Positions 32,770 through 44,473 of a stretch of DNA of 64,000 bases are shown piece by piece. Numbering within the stretch: the stretch's first letter is position 1; each line of letters starts with the position of its first letter. A program made the translations under genes and the position numbers. The notes under the pieces were generated by a model, which was given only the letters and a program-made list of their open reading frames with translations, had not been told where the DNA came from and did no database searches. The stretch comes from Selaginella moellendorffii (Eukaryota > Streptophyta > Lycopodiopsida > Selaginellales > Selaginellaceae). Location of the stretch: assembly GCF_000143415.4 (NCBI RefSeq), contig NW_003314309.1, positions 613,459 to 677,458 on the forward strand, in the 5' to 3' direction.

Positions 32770-32825
32770 GGTTGGGTTCGAGTCCCAACCCCCTAGTAAA
32801 GCAAGGTTGGGTTCAAGTCCCGACC
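32770..32825 (+). repeat. Paired tRNA T-arm-like hairpins, element A
   Basis: GGTTGGG-TTCGAGT-CCCAACC (32770-32790) and GGTTGGG-TTCAAGT-CCCGACC (32805-32825; one G-U pair). Both have a 7-bp stem and 7-nt loop. They lie in the non-coding 3' interior between the chromodomain and the 3' LTR. Confidence 0.65.
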
Positions 32826-32975
32826 CTATACTAGGGCGTGGTGAGGTGAGGAGTATAGGGACACCTATATTCCGTTGTCATTGGCTCTTGGCCAGGGAGG
32901 CTAACTTAGGCACATTGCTAAGTGGGGGGATGCCCCTGGAGACATGGTCAACAAGTCGTAGGATAAAAAAGAGAC

Positions 32976-32995
32976 GTTCGATGTGGGCATCGAAC
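32976..32995. promoter_or_regulatory. Hairpin near the 3' LTR of element A
   Basis: GTTCGATG, loop TGGG, CATCGAAC; perfect 8-bp stem. A 21-nt purine-rich link (ending GGGTGGTGGAGT) separates it from the LTR at 33017. Confidence 0.75.
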
Positions 32996-33016
32996 TTCTT
33001 CTATGGGTGGTGGAGT

Positions 33017-34158
33017 TATAAGGAACCAACTTGCCGAGGTGTCGTAGGCTAAAGGAGCCCCGAAAGCATGACCAAAATGATAAAGAGTTTATCGGATGGG
33101 ACCAAGTCTAAGATCGAGTCCAAGACCGACTTTAAGACCGAGTTCGAGATAGAGTCCGGAATCGAGTCCAAGACCGACTCGGAGACCGAGTTCGAGACGG
33201 AGTCTGAGATCCGAAATCAGGTCCAAGACCGAGTCCAAGGTCGAGTCTGAGGTTGGGTTCGAGATCGGATCTGAGATCAAGTCCGAGATCGAGTTCGAGA
33301 CCGAATCCGAAGTCGGATCCGAGATCGAGTCCGAGATCGAGCCAGAGACTAAGTCCGAGTACTAATACGGGTCAAGGGGTGAAAGCCCAAAACGTGCGTC
33401 TCCCGGGGGGGGGGGGGGCTGCAGGGGGTTCCAAAACAAAAGTATAGTAGGGATAGTGAGGTCCAGGAACCAGTCTTGAAGGAACTCTCCAGTGGGGCTT
33501 CCAAACTGACTTGAGGTTGAGACTGGGGCCGAGGGGCCTTGGGTGGGAGTGAGCATGGGCTTGGGTGGTGCTGGAGGGGCCACCCAAGGAAGTGTTCAAG
33601 AGCAGCTCCCACTCCCGAAAGGGAAACCAACTGTAGTGCTCCCGGCTCATGTGGAGTGGTGCCCCACTTGAGTACCTTGCAGCTCATTGGTCCTTGCCCT
33701 TCCTAAGGGCTTGGGCCTTCCCTTCGGGATGGAAGTGGGGGGGTAGAGGTACCCATACCGGGCCGTTAGGCCACGGTGTTTCGCCCTGACGTCCCGAAGC
33801 AAGTGCTGCACCCAATGCTTGGGATTTAGAGGGTCCTATGATCAAGTCTTGTTGTACCAAGGGGTGTTAGGAATCTGGAGGCTTAGTGTGCTAGGCTGCT
33901 TATGCCTGCAGGGAGTGTAGCCGAACCTTAAGTCCAGTCTAACCCAGGGAGGGGGATTGGGAGAGATTTGGGAATCCGTAGATGGATGGCTAACACTCCG
34001 TTGCTCGTGTAGTGAGTAGTTGAAACCAAGTAGGACCAAGTAAGAGTTGGTACAATAGGCGAGAACCTTGGCAATGGAACTTAGCAAAAGCCAAGGCAGT
34101 GTTGGTCGGATAGATGAGGTAAGTTAGCAAATTGGAAAGGAAAAATTTGTGGCTTACA
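33017..34158 (+). repeat. Element A 3' LTR
   Basis: Starts TATAAGGAACC (the first G of TG has mutated to A) and ends GGCTTACA, 1142 bp. It carries extra GACCGAGTC units at about 33125-33180 that the 5' LTR lacks. Confidence 0.92.
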
Positions 34159-34163
34159 CGTGA
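34159..34163. repeat. Element A target-site duplication, right (CGTGA)
   Basis: Second copy of the 5-bp host site. Confidence 0.95.
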
Positions 34164-37100
34164 ATGCCTCAACTACCGGTAACTCTCCATGATACTCGGC
34201 CATGCTGAGTTCCACAAGACCTTCAATAGCTCGCCCATTGATGACTTCCCATGGACTCACCCCGATGCTCGAATGTGGTGAGTTGTTATAACACATTTCC
34301 GCAAGTCCCAAATGACTTACCCAATCGGTTTGGTCTCCTAAGACATAGCATCGTAAATAATCCTCCAGTTGCCTATTCAGCCTTTCCGTTTGTTCGTCTG
34401 TCAAGAAGTGTTAGTGCCATCAATCTTGATTTAATACCCATTACCTATCTGCGGGTGATAGCCTGTGCTAAATTTCAACTTGGTGCGATACTATTCTAGG
34501 AGTGTCCTCCAGAACCTACTAGTGAAGATCTTATCTAGATTTGAGATAATCTCTTCCGGCCTTCCCCGCACTCGAACCACTTGTTCGAAGAACAGCTTCA
34601 CCTCACCTTTTGCATCCACTTCCGTTGTGGTGGGTATGAAATGTGCCATCTTCGAAAATCAATCCACCACCATGAATATTGCATCGAACCCCTCGCTTGG
34701 GGGAAGTCCCGTGATGAAGTCCATTGTAAGACATTTCCATGGACAATCTGGAATTGGGATGCTTTGTAACAAGTCCCCACTAGCCTTAATCATGGCTTTG
34801 ACCTGCTGACATGTTGGATATGTCTTTACATAGTGTTGGACATCCTTAGCTATATCTGGCCAGTGGTACTTCCTATTGAGTAAGCCTATTGTCTTGGGCA
34901 CTCCGCCGTGTCCCGTAAGAGGTCCGTCATGACACTTTTCTAAGGCTACCTCCCTTCTGGAACATACACTCTCGTTTGCTTGTAATATATGAGTCCGTTG
35001 CATTCCGCATAACCTGTTTTCTCTTCCGTTGGCAGCTCACCTCTCTAGTGAGCTTCCCGTGCCTCTAGATTCCCCAGCAACACTTTTTGTGCTAGACCAT
35101 CGTTCTCGTATGTGGTCCGCACATCAACCCAAAAGGTTGCTGTCGCGCTAGATATAGCCAACTTCAAGCTCGCTTTTCAACTTAGTGCATCTGCCACGAT
35201 GTTGCTCTTCCTAGGCTTGTATAGAATCTCGCAATTAAACTCGGCCAAGGCATTGGCCCACCGACCTTGTTTTCCCTCAGGCCGGGCTGTGACAAGAAGT
35301 GTTTCGTTGCCACATTGTTCGTGTAAACCTTGAAATGTCTCCCAAGGTAGTGTCGCCACTCCTTGAGTGCCTTGACCACCGCAAACAATTCCTTCTCATG
35401 GGCAGACCACTTCCGTTGAGCCTTGTCCAACTTCTTTGAGAAGAATGCCACTGGATGGTTGTCTTACTTCAAAATTGCGCCCAATGCAAAGTCTGAAGCA
35501 TCTGTTTCTACCTGAAAGTCCTTACCAAAGTCTGGTAACGCCAGCACGGGAGCCTTCCTCAACTTCCCCTTGAGGTGGACGAATGCCACCTTGCATTCCA
35601 CTGTCTATACCATCTTCCTTTTTCCCGTTTAGTCCGTTAAGGGCAGGGCTACTCTCGAATAGTGTTTGATAAACTTTCGATAGTAGTTGCATAGCCCCAG
35701 GAATGCCCTTAACTCGTGTACATTCGATGGTCGCTCCCAATCCTGGATCGCTTGGACTTTCTCCGGGTCCACCTTGAGCCCGTCCTTGCCCACCACATGC
35801 TCGAGAAACTTTACCTATTGCTGAGCAAAGTCACATTTGCTCTATTTAACATACAGCTGGTGTTCCTTTAGTTTCTCAAACACTTTCGTCAAGTGTTTGG
35901 CATGCTCCTCTAGTGTTTCGCTATAGATCAGAATGTCGTCAATATAGATGACCACAAAGTGATCCAAATAGGGTACAAAGATACGGTTCATCAACGCCGA
36001 AAACGTTGCCGGCACATTGCATAGCTCGAAGGGCATCACCAGAAACTCGAAGCTCCCATACCTCGTTCGACAGGTTGTCTTCTCGACATCTTCCTCTGCT
36101 ACCCTGATCTGGTAGTATCCTGACCTTAGGTCAATCCTCGAGAAGTATTCTGCCTTTCCCAACCTATCAAACAAGTCCTCAATTCTTGGCAAAGGTACTT
36201 GTTCTTCTTTGTATATTTGTTAAGCAACCGGTAGTCTATGCACATGCGCATAGATCCATCTTTCTTTTTCACAAATAGCACCGATGCCCCATACGGCGAC
36301 TTGCTCAACCTAACATACCCTTTATCCACCAACTCCTCTAGTTAGCGCTTGAGCTTTACAAGTTTTTTTTCGTTCAAACGATAGGGGGGACGAACCACTG
36401 CCTCAACACCCTTGACTAGCTCAATCTTATGTTCTATCGGTCGTGTGGGGGGCAATCCCGCTGCTAGCTCCTCTGGCATGGTATCCTGGAATTGGTCCAA
36501 CACCCGCTAGATCACTAAAGGTACTTCTTCCGTTCCATTCTTTTTGTCATTTCTCATCAAGAGTAAGCACAAAAATGCAGCCTTGGTCCCTTTAGTGAGT
36601 TGTTCTCTCGTGGACACCATATTTAAGCACGAATCTTTGGCCTTGCGTTGCCCTACCTTTAAATTCTGGGCCTCCACTCTGGATCTTCTTCCTTGGGCAT
36701 TTGCCAGTACCACAAGGTTCCTACCTTGTCCATGTAGGGCTACCACAAACCGATTGAACCAATCCATCCCGAAGATCACATCAAATCCCGCTATGTCCAA
36801 CACGGTGAAGTCCATGTCTACTTTCCAAGTCCCTACTTCGACTCTCGCTTGTCGAAGTACCTCATCGGTGCTTTGGCTACCTTGAACAAACTCTATAGTC
36901 CTTGGTTCGCCCAGCCGCTGCACCGTTAGTCTGGCTTGCCGGACTATGTCTGCAGCCACAAAATTATCCGAAGCACCTGTGTCAATAAGGATTTTAACAA
37001 AGCTACCCCCGAGCTTCCTTTGGAGGGCTAGTAGATGTCGCGAACGACTCTCTACCAGAGTTGCTCGTGTAATGAGTAACTTTGAGCTAGGGACTGGATC

Positions 37101-38320
37101 ACATACCTCAATTTAGACTTCACTCGACTTAATGGCCATATTGGCTCTAGCCTTCTTCGGGAAGGGACATTCCCTTGAAAAGTGTCCCGCTTCACCGCAG
37201 TTGTAGCATATGTTGCTTCCCACGCTGCTAAACGACTTGACCTTCTTATCCATGGGTTTGTCTCTTTTTGTTTGACTCCCCCACGTACTTGCTTGCTGGC
37301 CACCGGATTTGCCCTTCCAGAACCCCGAGGACTCATTCTTAGAGAAACTCTTCTTGAATTTCCCTTTGCTATAAGTTCCTCTTGGTTTGGCTTCTTTGCT
37401 AAACGTGGATCCCGACCCCGTCGTGTTCCCCTTTCACAGGTTATCGTTGAAGTGCACCTTGATGGCCGCATCCAACGCTTCCTTGTAGTTGGTCGGGTTC
37501 CAGCGCATCACCTCACCGCGAGCCCAGGTTTGCAAACCTGATAATGCCTTCATATTATGAAGGCATGGAACGCATCTATATCCCCCATGTCCGTGACAAG
37601 TATCCTCTTTGCCATGAACCCATTCACATATTCCTGGATGGTTCCATTCTGCTTCAGCCTACTCAGCTCATCTCTTAGATGTAGAGTAGCATTTGGAGGA
37701 ACGTATGTTGCACAGATCCTCGCCTTCATCATGTCCCAAGTGGCCACTGGTCCTTCGTTGGCCTCCGTCGTTCTCCACCAAGACTTGGCATTATCTACTA
37801 AGTATGGTTTTGCACATGGGACCTTCTCCGAGCTCGGTAATCGCAACACTCGGAAGTAGTCCTCCATATCGTAAAACCAATCCTCCACCACCTTATAGTC
37901 ATTTACTCCCTTGAAGACCGGTGGGGGCTTTGGTTTGTACTTGGGAACTGCCTGAGGGACTGATTCTACTTCGGTATGTTCAACCTTGTTTGGTTCTGCC
38001 TTAGTCCCTGCCGAAGGGTCCGCACCTTCTGCGCTGCCAACATCCACAGTCTTTCTCTTTTTCTTCCGCTTCTCATCACGCTTTAGGTTGCATACGAGAG
38101 TCTCCAGCAGAGCATTGGTCTGTGCCAACTGTCCTTCTAGCACGTCCAATCAAGCCTTGGACGACCGAACCTTGCCACCGAACTCCTGTTTGGAAGTTTC
38201 CTCACTAGAGTCCTCCTCATGCAAGGATTCCTCATCCATAGCCTCTCGTTCAACCGGAGGCTCCAGCTCTTGAGGAGGTTCCGTCTCCGCCTTGGTTTGC
38301 TTCCGCCCTGCCTTTACCAT
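34164..38320 (-). pseudogene. Element B gag-pol, main part (degenerate)
   Basis: Minus strand from gag at about 38320. Gag capsid region carries DVLEGQLAQTNALLETLV and GVNDYKVVEDWFYDMEDYF. It is followed by a zinc knuckle around 37170-37210, aspartic protease about 37000-36507 ending in EEVPLVI, and reverse transcriptase about 36400-35750 with YIDD intact ([12 protein letters not shown]). Next come RNase H about 35700-35200 (HEKELFAVVKALKEW) and integrase from about 35000 (GHGGVPKTIGLLNRKYHW, DFITGLPPSEG), cut by element A at 34163. Several stops and frameshifts interrupt it. The integrase zinc region reads YPTC where CPTC is expected. An in-frame TGA near the gag start (SKA-stop-LDVLEG) is shared with A. 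Confidence 0.92.
34398..34444 (-). other. Putative 47-nt intron 1 in element B integrase
   Basis: Minus strand GATAG|GTAATGGG through TTGACAG|ACGAAC. It splits the same codon as the 47-nt intron of A and, once removed, restores the integrase frame. Confidence 0.75.
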
Positions 38321-38379
38321 CTCCCAGCAATCCGCCTCTATCCTTCGCTAGAACTGAGGAAAAGGCTCCGATTCCAAAT

Positions 38380-39537
38380 TAAGCCACAAATTTTTCTTTT
38401 CCAATTTGCCAGCTTACCTCGTCTATCCGTCCAACACTGCCTTGGCTTTTGCTAAGTTCCCTCGCCAAGGTTCCCGCCTATGGTACCAGCTCCTACTTGG
38501 TCCTACTTGGTTTTAGCTACTTACTGCATGAGCAACGGAGTGTTAGCCATCCATCCACGGATTCCCAAATCTCTCCCAATCCCCCTCCCTGGGTTAGACT
38601 GGATTTAAAGTTCGGCTACACTCCCCACAAGCACAAGCAACCAAACATACCAAGCTTTTAGGTTCCTAACATCCCTTGGTACCACAAGACTTAATCATGG
38701 GACCCTCTAAATCCCAAGTTTTGGGTGCAACACTTGCTTCGGGACGCCGGGGCGAAACACTGTGGCCTAACGGCCTGGTATGGGTACCTCTACCCCCCCA
38801 CTTCCATCCCGAAGGGAAGGTCTAAGCCCTTAGGAAGGGCGAGGACCAATGAGCCACATAATACTCAAGTGGGGCACCACTCCACATGAGCTGGGAGCAC
38901 CATAGTCGGTTTCCCTTTCGGGAGTGGGAGCTGCTCTTGAGCACTTCCTTGGATGGCCCCTCTGGCACCAACCAAGTCCATGCTCACTCCCACCCAAGGC
39001 CCCTCAGTTTTAGTCCCAACCTCAAGTCAGTTTGGAAGCCCCACTAGAGAGTTCCTTCAAAACTGATTCCTGGACCTCACTATCCCTACTATACTTTTGG
39101 AACCCCCTACAGCCCCCCCCCTCCCTGGGAGACGCACGCTTTGGGCTTTCACCCCTTGACCCGTATTAGTACTCAGACTTAGTCTCTGGCTCGATCTCGG
39201 ACTCGATCTCGGATCCGACTTCGGATTCGGTCTCGGACTCGATCTCGGACTTGATCTCGGACCCGATCTCAGACCCGACCTTGGACTCGACCTCGGACTC
39301 GGTCTCGGACCCAATTTCGGATCTCGGACTCCGTCTCGAACTCAGTCTCGAACTCGGTCTTGAACTCAATCTCCAAGTTGGCCTCGGACTCGATTTCAGA
39401 CTCTATCTCGAACTCGGTCTTAGAGTCGGTCTTGGACTCAATCTTAGACTCAGTCCCATCTTATGAACTCTTTATCATTTGGTCATGCTTTCAGGGCTCC
39501 TTTAGCCTACGACACCTCGGCGAGTTGGTTCCTTACA
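38380..39537 (-). repeat. Element B 5' LTR
   Basis: About 1158 bp; partner of 24501-25659. The inner border has lost two bases (TTAAGCCAC where TGTAAGCCAC is expected). Confidence 0.9.
39170..39460. repeat. GACTCGATCTCG minisatellite in B 5' LTR
   Basis: Same array as 25310-25580; the open frames here are repeat by-products. Confidence 0.8.
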
Positions 39538-39542
39538 CCCTG

Positions 39543-42500
39543 GCCCAACTTTGTGACCCTCCCCTAGGTCTCTTATAGAAACTACTTTCTTCGGACTCAT
39601 TATGCCATCGCATAATCACAAATGATTTCCCTCAGGTGTTCTTCCCACTTGGTAACCTTGACCAAGCCACACCATCATCAATAGTTCAAATCAACACTTT
39701 GAACTAGGAATCATATTCCTCAACCCAAACAAAGAGTTTGTCCTTGTTTAGCCACAAGATCACCTGGTGATCTCATCTTGACCCCTTAATAGGTCTACCA
39801 ATAGGAATTAGGTCTTCCAGACCCTTTTAGATTGTTGGCTATGACCCCAGGGGCATCCCCCACACTTGGCAGTGTGCCCAAGCCAGCCCTTTCGGCCAAG
39901 GATCTATAGCAACTAAGACTGGGTGTCCCCATCTCATTCACCACGTCCTTGGTGCCCTTTGCACCAAAGTGTTCAAGTTAGATATGCCGAACTTTCACTT
40001 TGAGCAATTTAACTGTGCATCACGACTCCGGAGCATCTCCCGCTTGGCAGTGTGCCCAAGCCAGTCTCCTCACTGAGAGTCCATGACCATCGAAATATGA
40101 GTGTCCTTAAATTCCAAACCATCACCATGCCCTAGTGATTTGGGACTCGAACCCGAGCACTAGAGGGTCGGGACTCGAACCCAACCTTCATATATGCATC
40201 TATAGATGGTATCACACTGGATGCCTAGCATGACTCCCCACGCCAGTGCACCAACATGTACTTAAAGCGCGCTATAGATCACAGTTTAGGAACCTAATTC
40301 CTCCACACTGCCAAGTCCTCTCACTTGACAAGTCTGTGATCATGCATGGACTTCTCCATGCTCGGCCCCATGGGCCACCCCTTTGAAGTTAGCACCTTCA
40401 TCTAGGGGATTTGTTCTTCTAATTTGCCAATCTCACTTAGCAAGTCATCCGACCATCGTAACATGGCTCATGCATAAGTGTGAAAGTCCTTAATCATCGA
40501 CTTTCATTCAAAACCCTCTCTTTGAACACTTGGGAACTACTTCCCTAACCTTGATAGCTTCACCTTATGGCCAGCTTCAAGACTACGCTTCTGCTGCGCC
40601 ACTTTGATTTTGCACGCTCTAGGAACCATTTACACTTGGCTTTCTAGGTACTTATCTACCCAGAATTGTCTTTGGGAACCTTCAAGGAACTCTATTCCTT
40701 AGTTTGCTAAGACTTCTCCTTTGCAAACTCCCTACTCACCATATGATCTAACATGGATAATTCCACATTTTAGACTCTCCATGGCCTCGCAGTTGCTAGT
40801 AACAACATCTTTGAGCACCCTCTTGATTCTCCACTCCCAACTTTCATAACCACAATTGGTTATGCCCTTCGATTTTTATGGTTCAATTCCATCCCAACAC
40901 TACTTGCCTTTTGGCCTCATATGTTTCCTTTGGTTATCCTCCTCCAGACTAGGAGGATAGCTTTGCACATTTCACCATGCCTTAGCAAGTATTCATAGGG
41001 ATGAACCTACCCAATAGCTTAGGAAGTGGTTCCTCAATCTGGGCATGCTCACCTTATAATCCCACACACCGAGATTACCGTTACTACTTATGGGCCTCCA
41101 TATGCCCATCCCTAGCTTTGCCAAAATCCCATTTTTGGCTTTGTCCAAATCGGGTAGACAGATTCCTCCTGTCTCCACAACCTTGGACGTTTGGATAGCA
41201 CCTCCTATCCATCATTCGCTAGGGACTTAGTCCCTTAGGCCTTATCTAATACCCTTACGACACCAAACACCACTTCCTAGTGTTTTAGAGTGTTTGGGTG
41301 TCCCAATGATAGTCTTCTTTGGCAATGAGCATTCCCTTTACGACATTGACTTACTATATCGCAACATAAGCAACTTCTCCCCCATAAAGGTATATCTAAC
41401 TTCCTTATCCCAGAAGTCTTAGGTAGCTATCTTCTACCAGTTTAATCAATTATTTTGCACCTTTTACTTAGTTGCCTCATAGTTGTCAAGTCCTACAACC
41501 ACTGCTTGGTGCTTCCACACCTCCATCATTAATTGGGTCACCACATTCCAACCGCATGCCTTCCAGCTAAGGCTATGCCATTCCCATTCCCATTGGGATT
41601 CCCTTGGTAAGGGGCTTTCATAAACCCACCAACATAACCTCAAAGTATCACATTTTGGCACATTTGGTGTCTCCATACTATTGGCTCCACGAGCCTACCT
41701 TTATGACACTTCTTACTTGTGTCTAGGTCTTTGTCAAAACCAACCCAGTTGTTTCTCATGCCAACTATCCATTAGCACTACACCATAGTGTTCGCACACA
41801 ACTCTGCACCAAAGTGGCTTCTTCTAGGAACACCTATCCACGACTTTAATATGGCACATTTGGCCACCCATGAGATACCCACTGTTCTCATACTTGGATT
41901 TTATGATCCTCCCCATCCTCCGTGGGGCACAACACACCTCAGTCCAAATGCTTCCATTAGTCCTTTAAGACTATTCTTTGACTCCACTTAAGTCATTCAA
42001 CCTTTTGGACTTTTCCTAATCCTCTGACCTATAAGGTCTTACTTTAGAGGTGTTAGCTCCTTGGAATATAACTTCTTGTATTCATGTCCTACTCACCAGG
42101 ACCACCATTATAAGTGTTATTCCAACACTTGCTATTATTCCTTGGGGCAACTTTTGCCCCTTTGGACTACTTGTCCATGTGATGAGAATACCAACTCATC
42201 CTCTAAGTACACCCCCAACTCCTTGGGTTGTTCCAGCATTTATCAAAGGTAGCTTCAGCTACCATTTCAAGGACTTGTGTCCTCTTCTGTATTTGACCTT
42301 CCACGGTCATTAATTCTGGTCTCAAATTCATAAGCACCAACCCCAACTATATGAAGATAATCTTGTAACTCTTTTATGGTTTTGGAGTCTTTATTTTTCC
42401 TGTGATTCCAATTATAATTGTTTACCACAACTACATTAACCAGTTTGTTGAGTCAAACGTTCATCTAAATCACATCCTCAACTCTTTGAGGAAAACCTTA

Positions 42501-42719
42501 TACTATTCCCAAGATCCCGAAGTTGTTCCATTATTGGCCCCTTTCTATCCACCACCTCACCTACCAGTTCACACATAAACTGTAGTGGAGAGCCATATCT
42601 TCCCGACTAGCTACTCCTCACAGATAGGCCCACTTTTAAGACTTTCCGATGCCAACACCAGTGATGATATACTTGAGCACCAATAAAAGTTGGACTAAGG
42701 AACAACTCCGATACCAAAT
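39543..42719 (-). other. Interior of element C, right part, no coding seen
   Basis: About 3.2 kb, T/C-rich on the plus strand. It includes two blocks like the GGGCATCCCC...GTGTGCC motif of A and B (about 39850 and 40030) and paired T-arm-like motifs. From about 40250 to 42700 I see no homologue of gag or pol in any frame. The right end (GATACTTGAGCACC, then the primer-binding complement) abuts the 5' LTR. Confidence 0.6.
40138..40186 (-). repeat. Paired tRNA T-arm-like motifs, element C
   Basis: Minus strand GGTTGGGTTCGAGTCCCGACC followed by a second GGGTTCGAGTCCC, equivalent to the pairs in A and B. Confidence 0.6.
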
Positions 42720-44473
42720 TGTAAGCGACTAAATTTTTCATTCTACTTTAGTCATTTAACCACACCTTTGACCACTTGGAAGAGTCTCATTCACAACTTC
42801 CATAAGTCCTATTTTGGACTTGGGGACTTACTAGCCCTAGGAATGGCATCCGTGCCACTCCACCATTGCACTTGGTCCAAGTGCTCCATGTATCCAGTCC
42901 CATAGCCGACACCCCCAAGGTACCACTGACATACTAGCTCATTACGCTAAGGCCATGCCCCTTTACCTTAGTCACACCGGTGGTCCAACACCACCTGCAT
43001 TGTAGTCCCGACTCTCAAGGACTGAGCTATCTGTCCAGGAGTGACCATCTAAGATCCACTCCTTAGCGTAAGATGCCCGTAAACATGAGGAACAACCTTC
43101 CTCAATATCCCTTTTACAGTCCCCACCAAGTCCCTCTTCTGTCTATGGCCATGTTTGCCAACACTGCCACTGGGACAGGGCCCGTAGGCCCGACCACTAA
43201 GTCCCACTGTCCTCTAGGATTTCCTCACCACATAACCATACCATTAGTCACTACACCAGAGGGCCACTCCTTTTCCTTTCCATAGTCTAGGACTTTGGGA
43301 CAACATTTCGGAACACCGTGGCCTTACACAAGCCTCATGGGTACTCTCCCCACCTTCTGCCTTTTGGTGCTTTAGCCATGGGCTTAGAGCGAGGTTCCGT
43401 TGAGCCATGCTAGGTATCCAAGTAAGTAGTGCCACCCACACTTGGACTGGGAGCATCGACCATTCGATCTCCCGGGGGAACTAGAGTCGGCTCTTGAACA
43501 TTTCACCAAGTTACCCCACTTGACAGTCCGTATTCACTCTAGCCTTGGACCTCCCAGTGGTTATCCCGTCACCCAACACTTGGGCACAGCCTTCTTGGGC
43601 CAAACTGACTCCACTAGAGTCCTCCCCCTTACTATACTTTTGGAGCTCACCAAACCCCTCAGGGTTTGGGAGACGAACGCTTTGGGCTTTCACCCTCTCA
43701 AATTCGAACTCGCACTCGCACTCGCACTCGCACTTGGACTCAGACTCAGGCTCGGGCTCGGTCGCGGCCTCAGTCTCGGCCTCGGCCTCGGTCTCGGCCT
43801 CGGTCCTGATCTCGGTCTCAGTCTCGGTCTCGGTCCCGGTCTCGGTCTCAACCTCGGACTCCATCTCGAGTCCTTCTTGAACTCCATCTCGAATTCCATC
43901 TCAGGTCCATCTCGGACTCCACCTCGGACTCCGTTTTGGTCCATCTCGGACTCCATCTCGGACTCCACCTCGGACTCCGTTTTGGTCCATCTCGGACTCC
44001 ATCTCGAACTCCATCTTGGGTCCATCTTAGACTCCATCTCGGGTCCATTTCAGACTCCATCTCGGACTCCATCTCAGACTCCATCTCGGATCCCTCTCGG
44101 ACTCCATCTCGGACTCTGTCTCGGTCCATCTCGGACTCCATCTCGGACTCTGTCTCGGTCCATCTCGGACTCTAACTCGGGTCCATCTCGGACTTCATCT
44201 CGGACACTTCCACATGTCATGTGTTGGTTCTTTTGGGTCTCTTTTTGGAGCCTCGCTTATTGCTCGCTTTATGCTTGTTCCTCGAGCACTTTGTTGGGAG
44301 TTCCACTCCCGCTTTCAACTTTTCAAGTCGGAGCTTTTAGTCCAAACGTGTTACGCTTGTTTGGCTTTCACTTCTAGTCTAAATGTGTTACGCTCGTTCG
44401 GCTTTCACTTCGGCCATTACCATGTGGCAGCCTTTTGGCTCCACTTTGGGGCTTAGGGATTTTGTGTCTCACA
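42720..44473 (-). repeat. Element C 5' LTR with the empty TRIM site
   Basis: TGTAAGCGACTAAATTTT to GTGTCTCACA, 1754 bp. At 44424-44428 a single GTGGC occupies the place where the sister LTR holds the TRIM. Confidence 0.9.
43690..44210. repeat. CTCGG/CATCTCGGACTC minisatellite in C 5' LTR
   Basis: Expanded version of the array at 22435-22805, including higher-order repeats such as CTCGGACTCCGTTTTGGTCC occurring twice (about 43925 and 43970). Confidence 0.8.

Larger units (their letters stand above)
26684..34158 (+). mobile_element. Element A: Ty3/gypsy chromovirus nested in element B
   Basis: 7475 bp with LTRs at 26684-27782 and 33017-34158, perfect 5-bp target duplication CGTGA, primer binding site TGGTATTGGAGCC at 27786-27798, and a coding region for gag, protease, reverse transcriptase, RNase H, integrase and chromodomain in the Ty3/gypsy order. 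Numerous stop codons, mostly C-to-T or G-to-A changes relative to B, and a changed polymerase catalytic motif show it is now dead. The insertion point is in the integrase gene of B, in opposite orientation. Confidence 0.95.
24501..39537 (-). mobile_element. Element B: Ty3/gypsy chromovirus, hosting element A
   Basis: LTRs lie at 24501-25659 (3') and about 38380-39537 (5'), each about 1.16 kb. Target duplication CCCTG lies at 24496-24500 and 39538-39542, inside the interior of C. Minus-strand gag-pol runs from about 38320 down to 34164, is interrupted by element A, and resumes 26678 to 26066. Without A the element is about 7.56 kb. The primer binding site reads TTTGGAATCGGAGCC beside the 5' LTR. 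It is younger than C, because it sits inside C, and older than A. Confidence 0.93.
21440..44473 (-). mobile_element. Element C: LARD-like LTR retrotransposon hosting nested insertions
   Basis: LTRs lie at 21440-23620 (with the TRIM inside) and 42720-44473. Host target duplication GCCAT lies at 21435-21439 and 44474-44478. Transcription runs on the minus strand: the reverse complement of a primer binding site (CTCCGATACCA) abuts the right LTR at about 42706-42719, and the polypurine-type border abuts the left LTR. Without the nested B element and TRIM, C is about 7.4 kb with an interior of about 4.06 kb (23621-24500 plus 39543-42719). No gag or pol domain was recognised there, while its 3' interior shares hairpins, T-arm-like motifs and the CCAGGGGCATCCCC block with A and B. 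Best read as a non-autonomous derivative of their lineage; extreme decay is the alternative. Confidence 0.85.
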
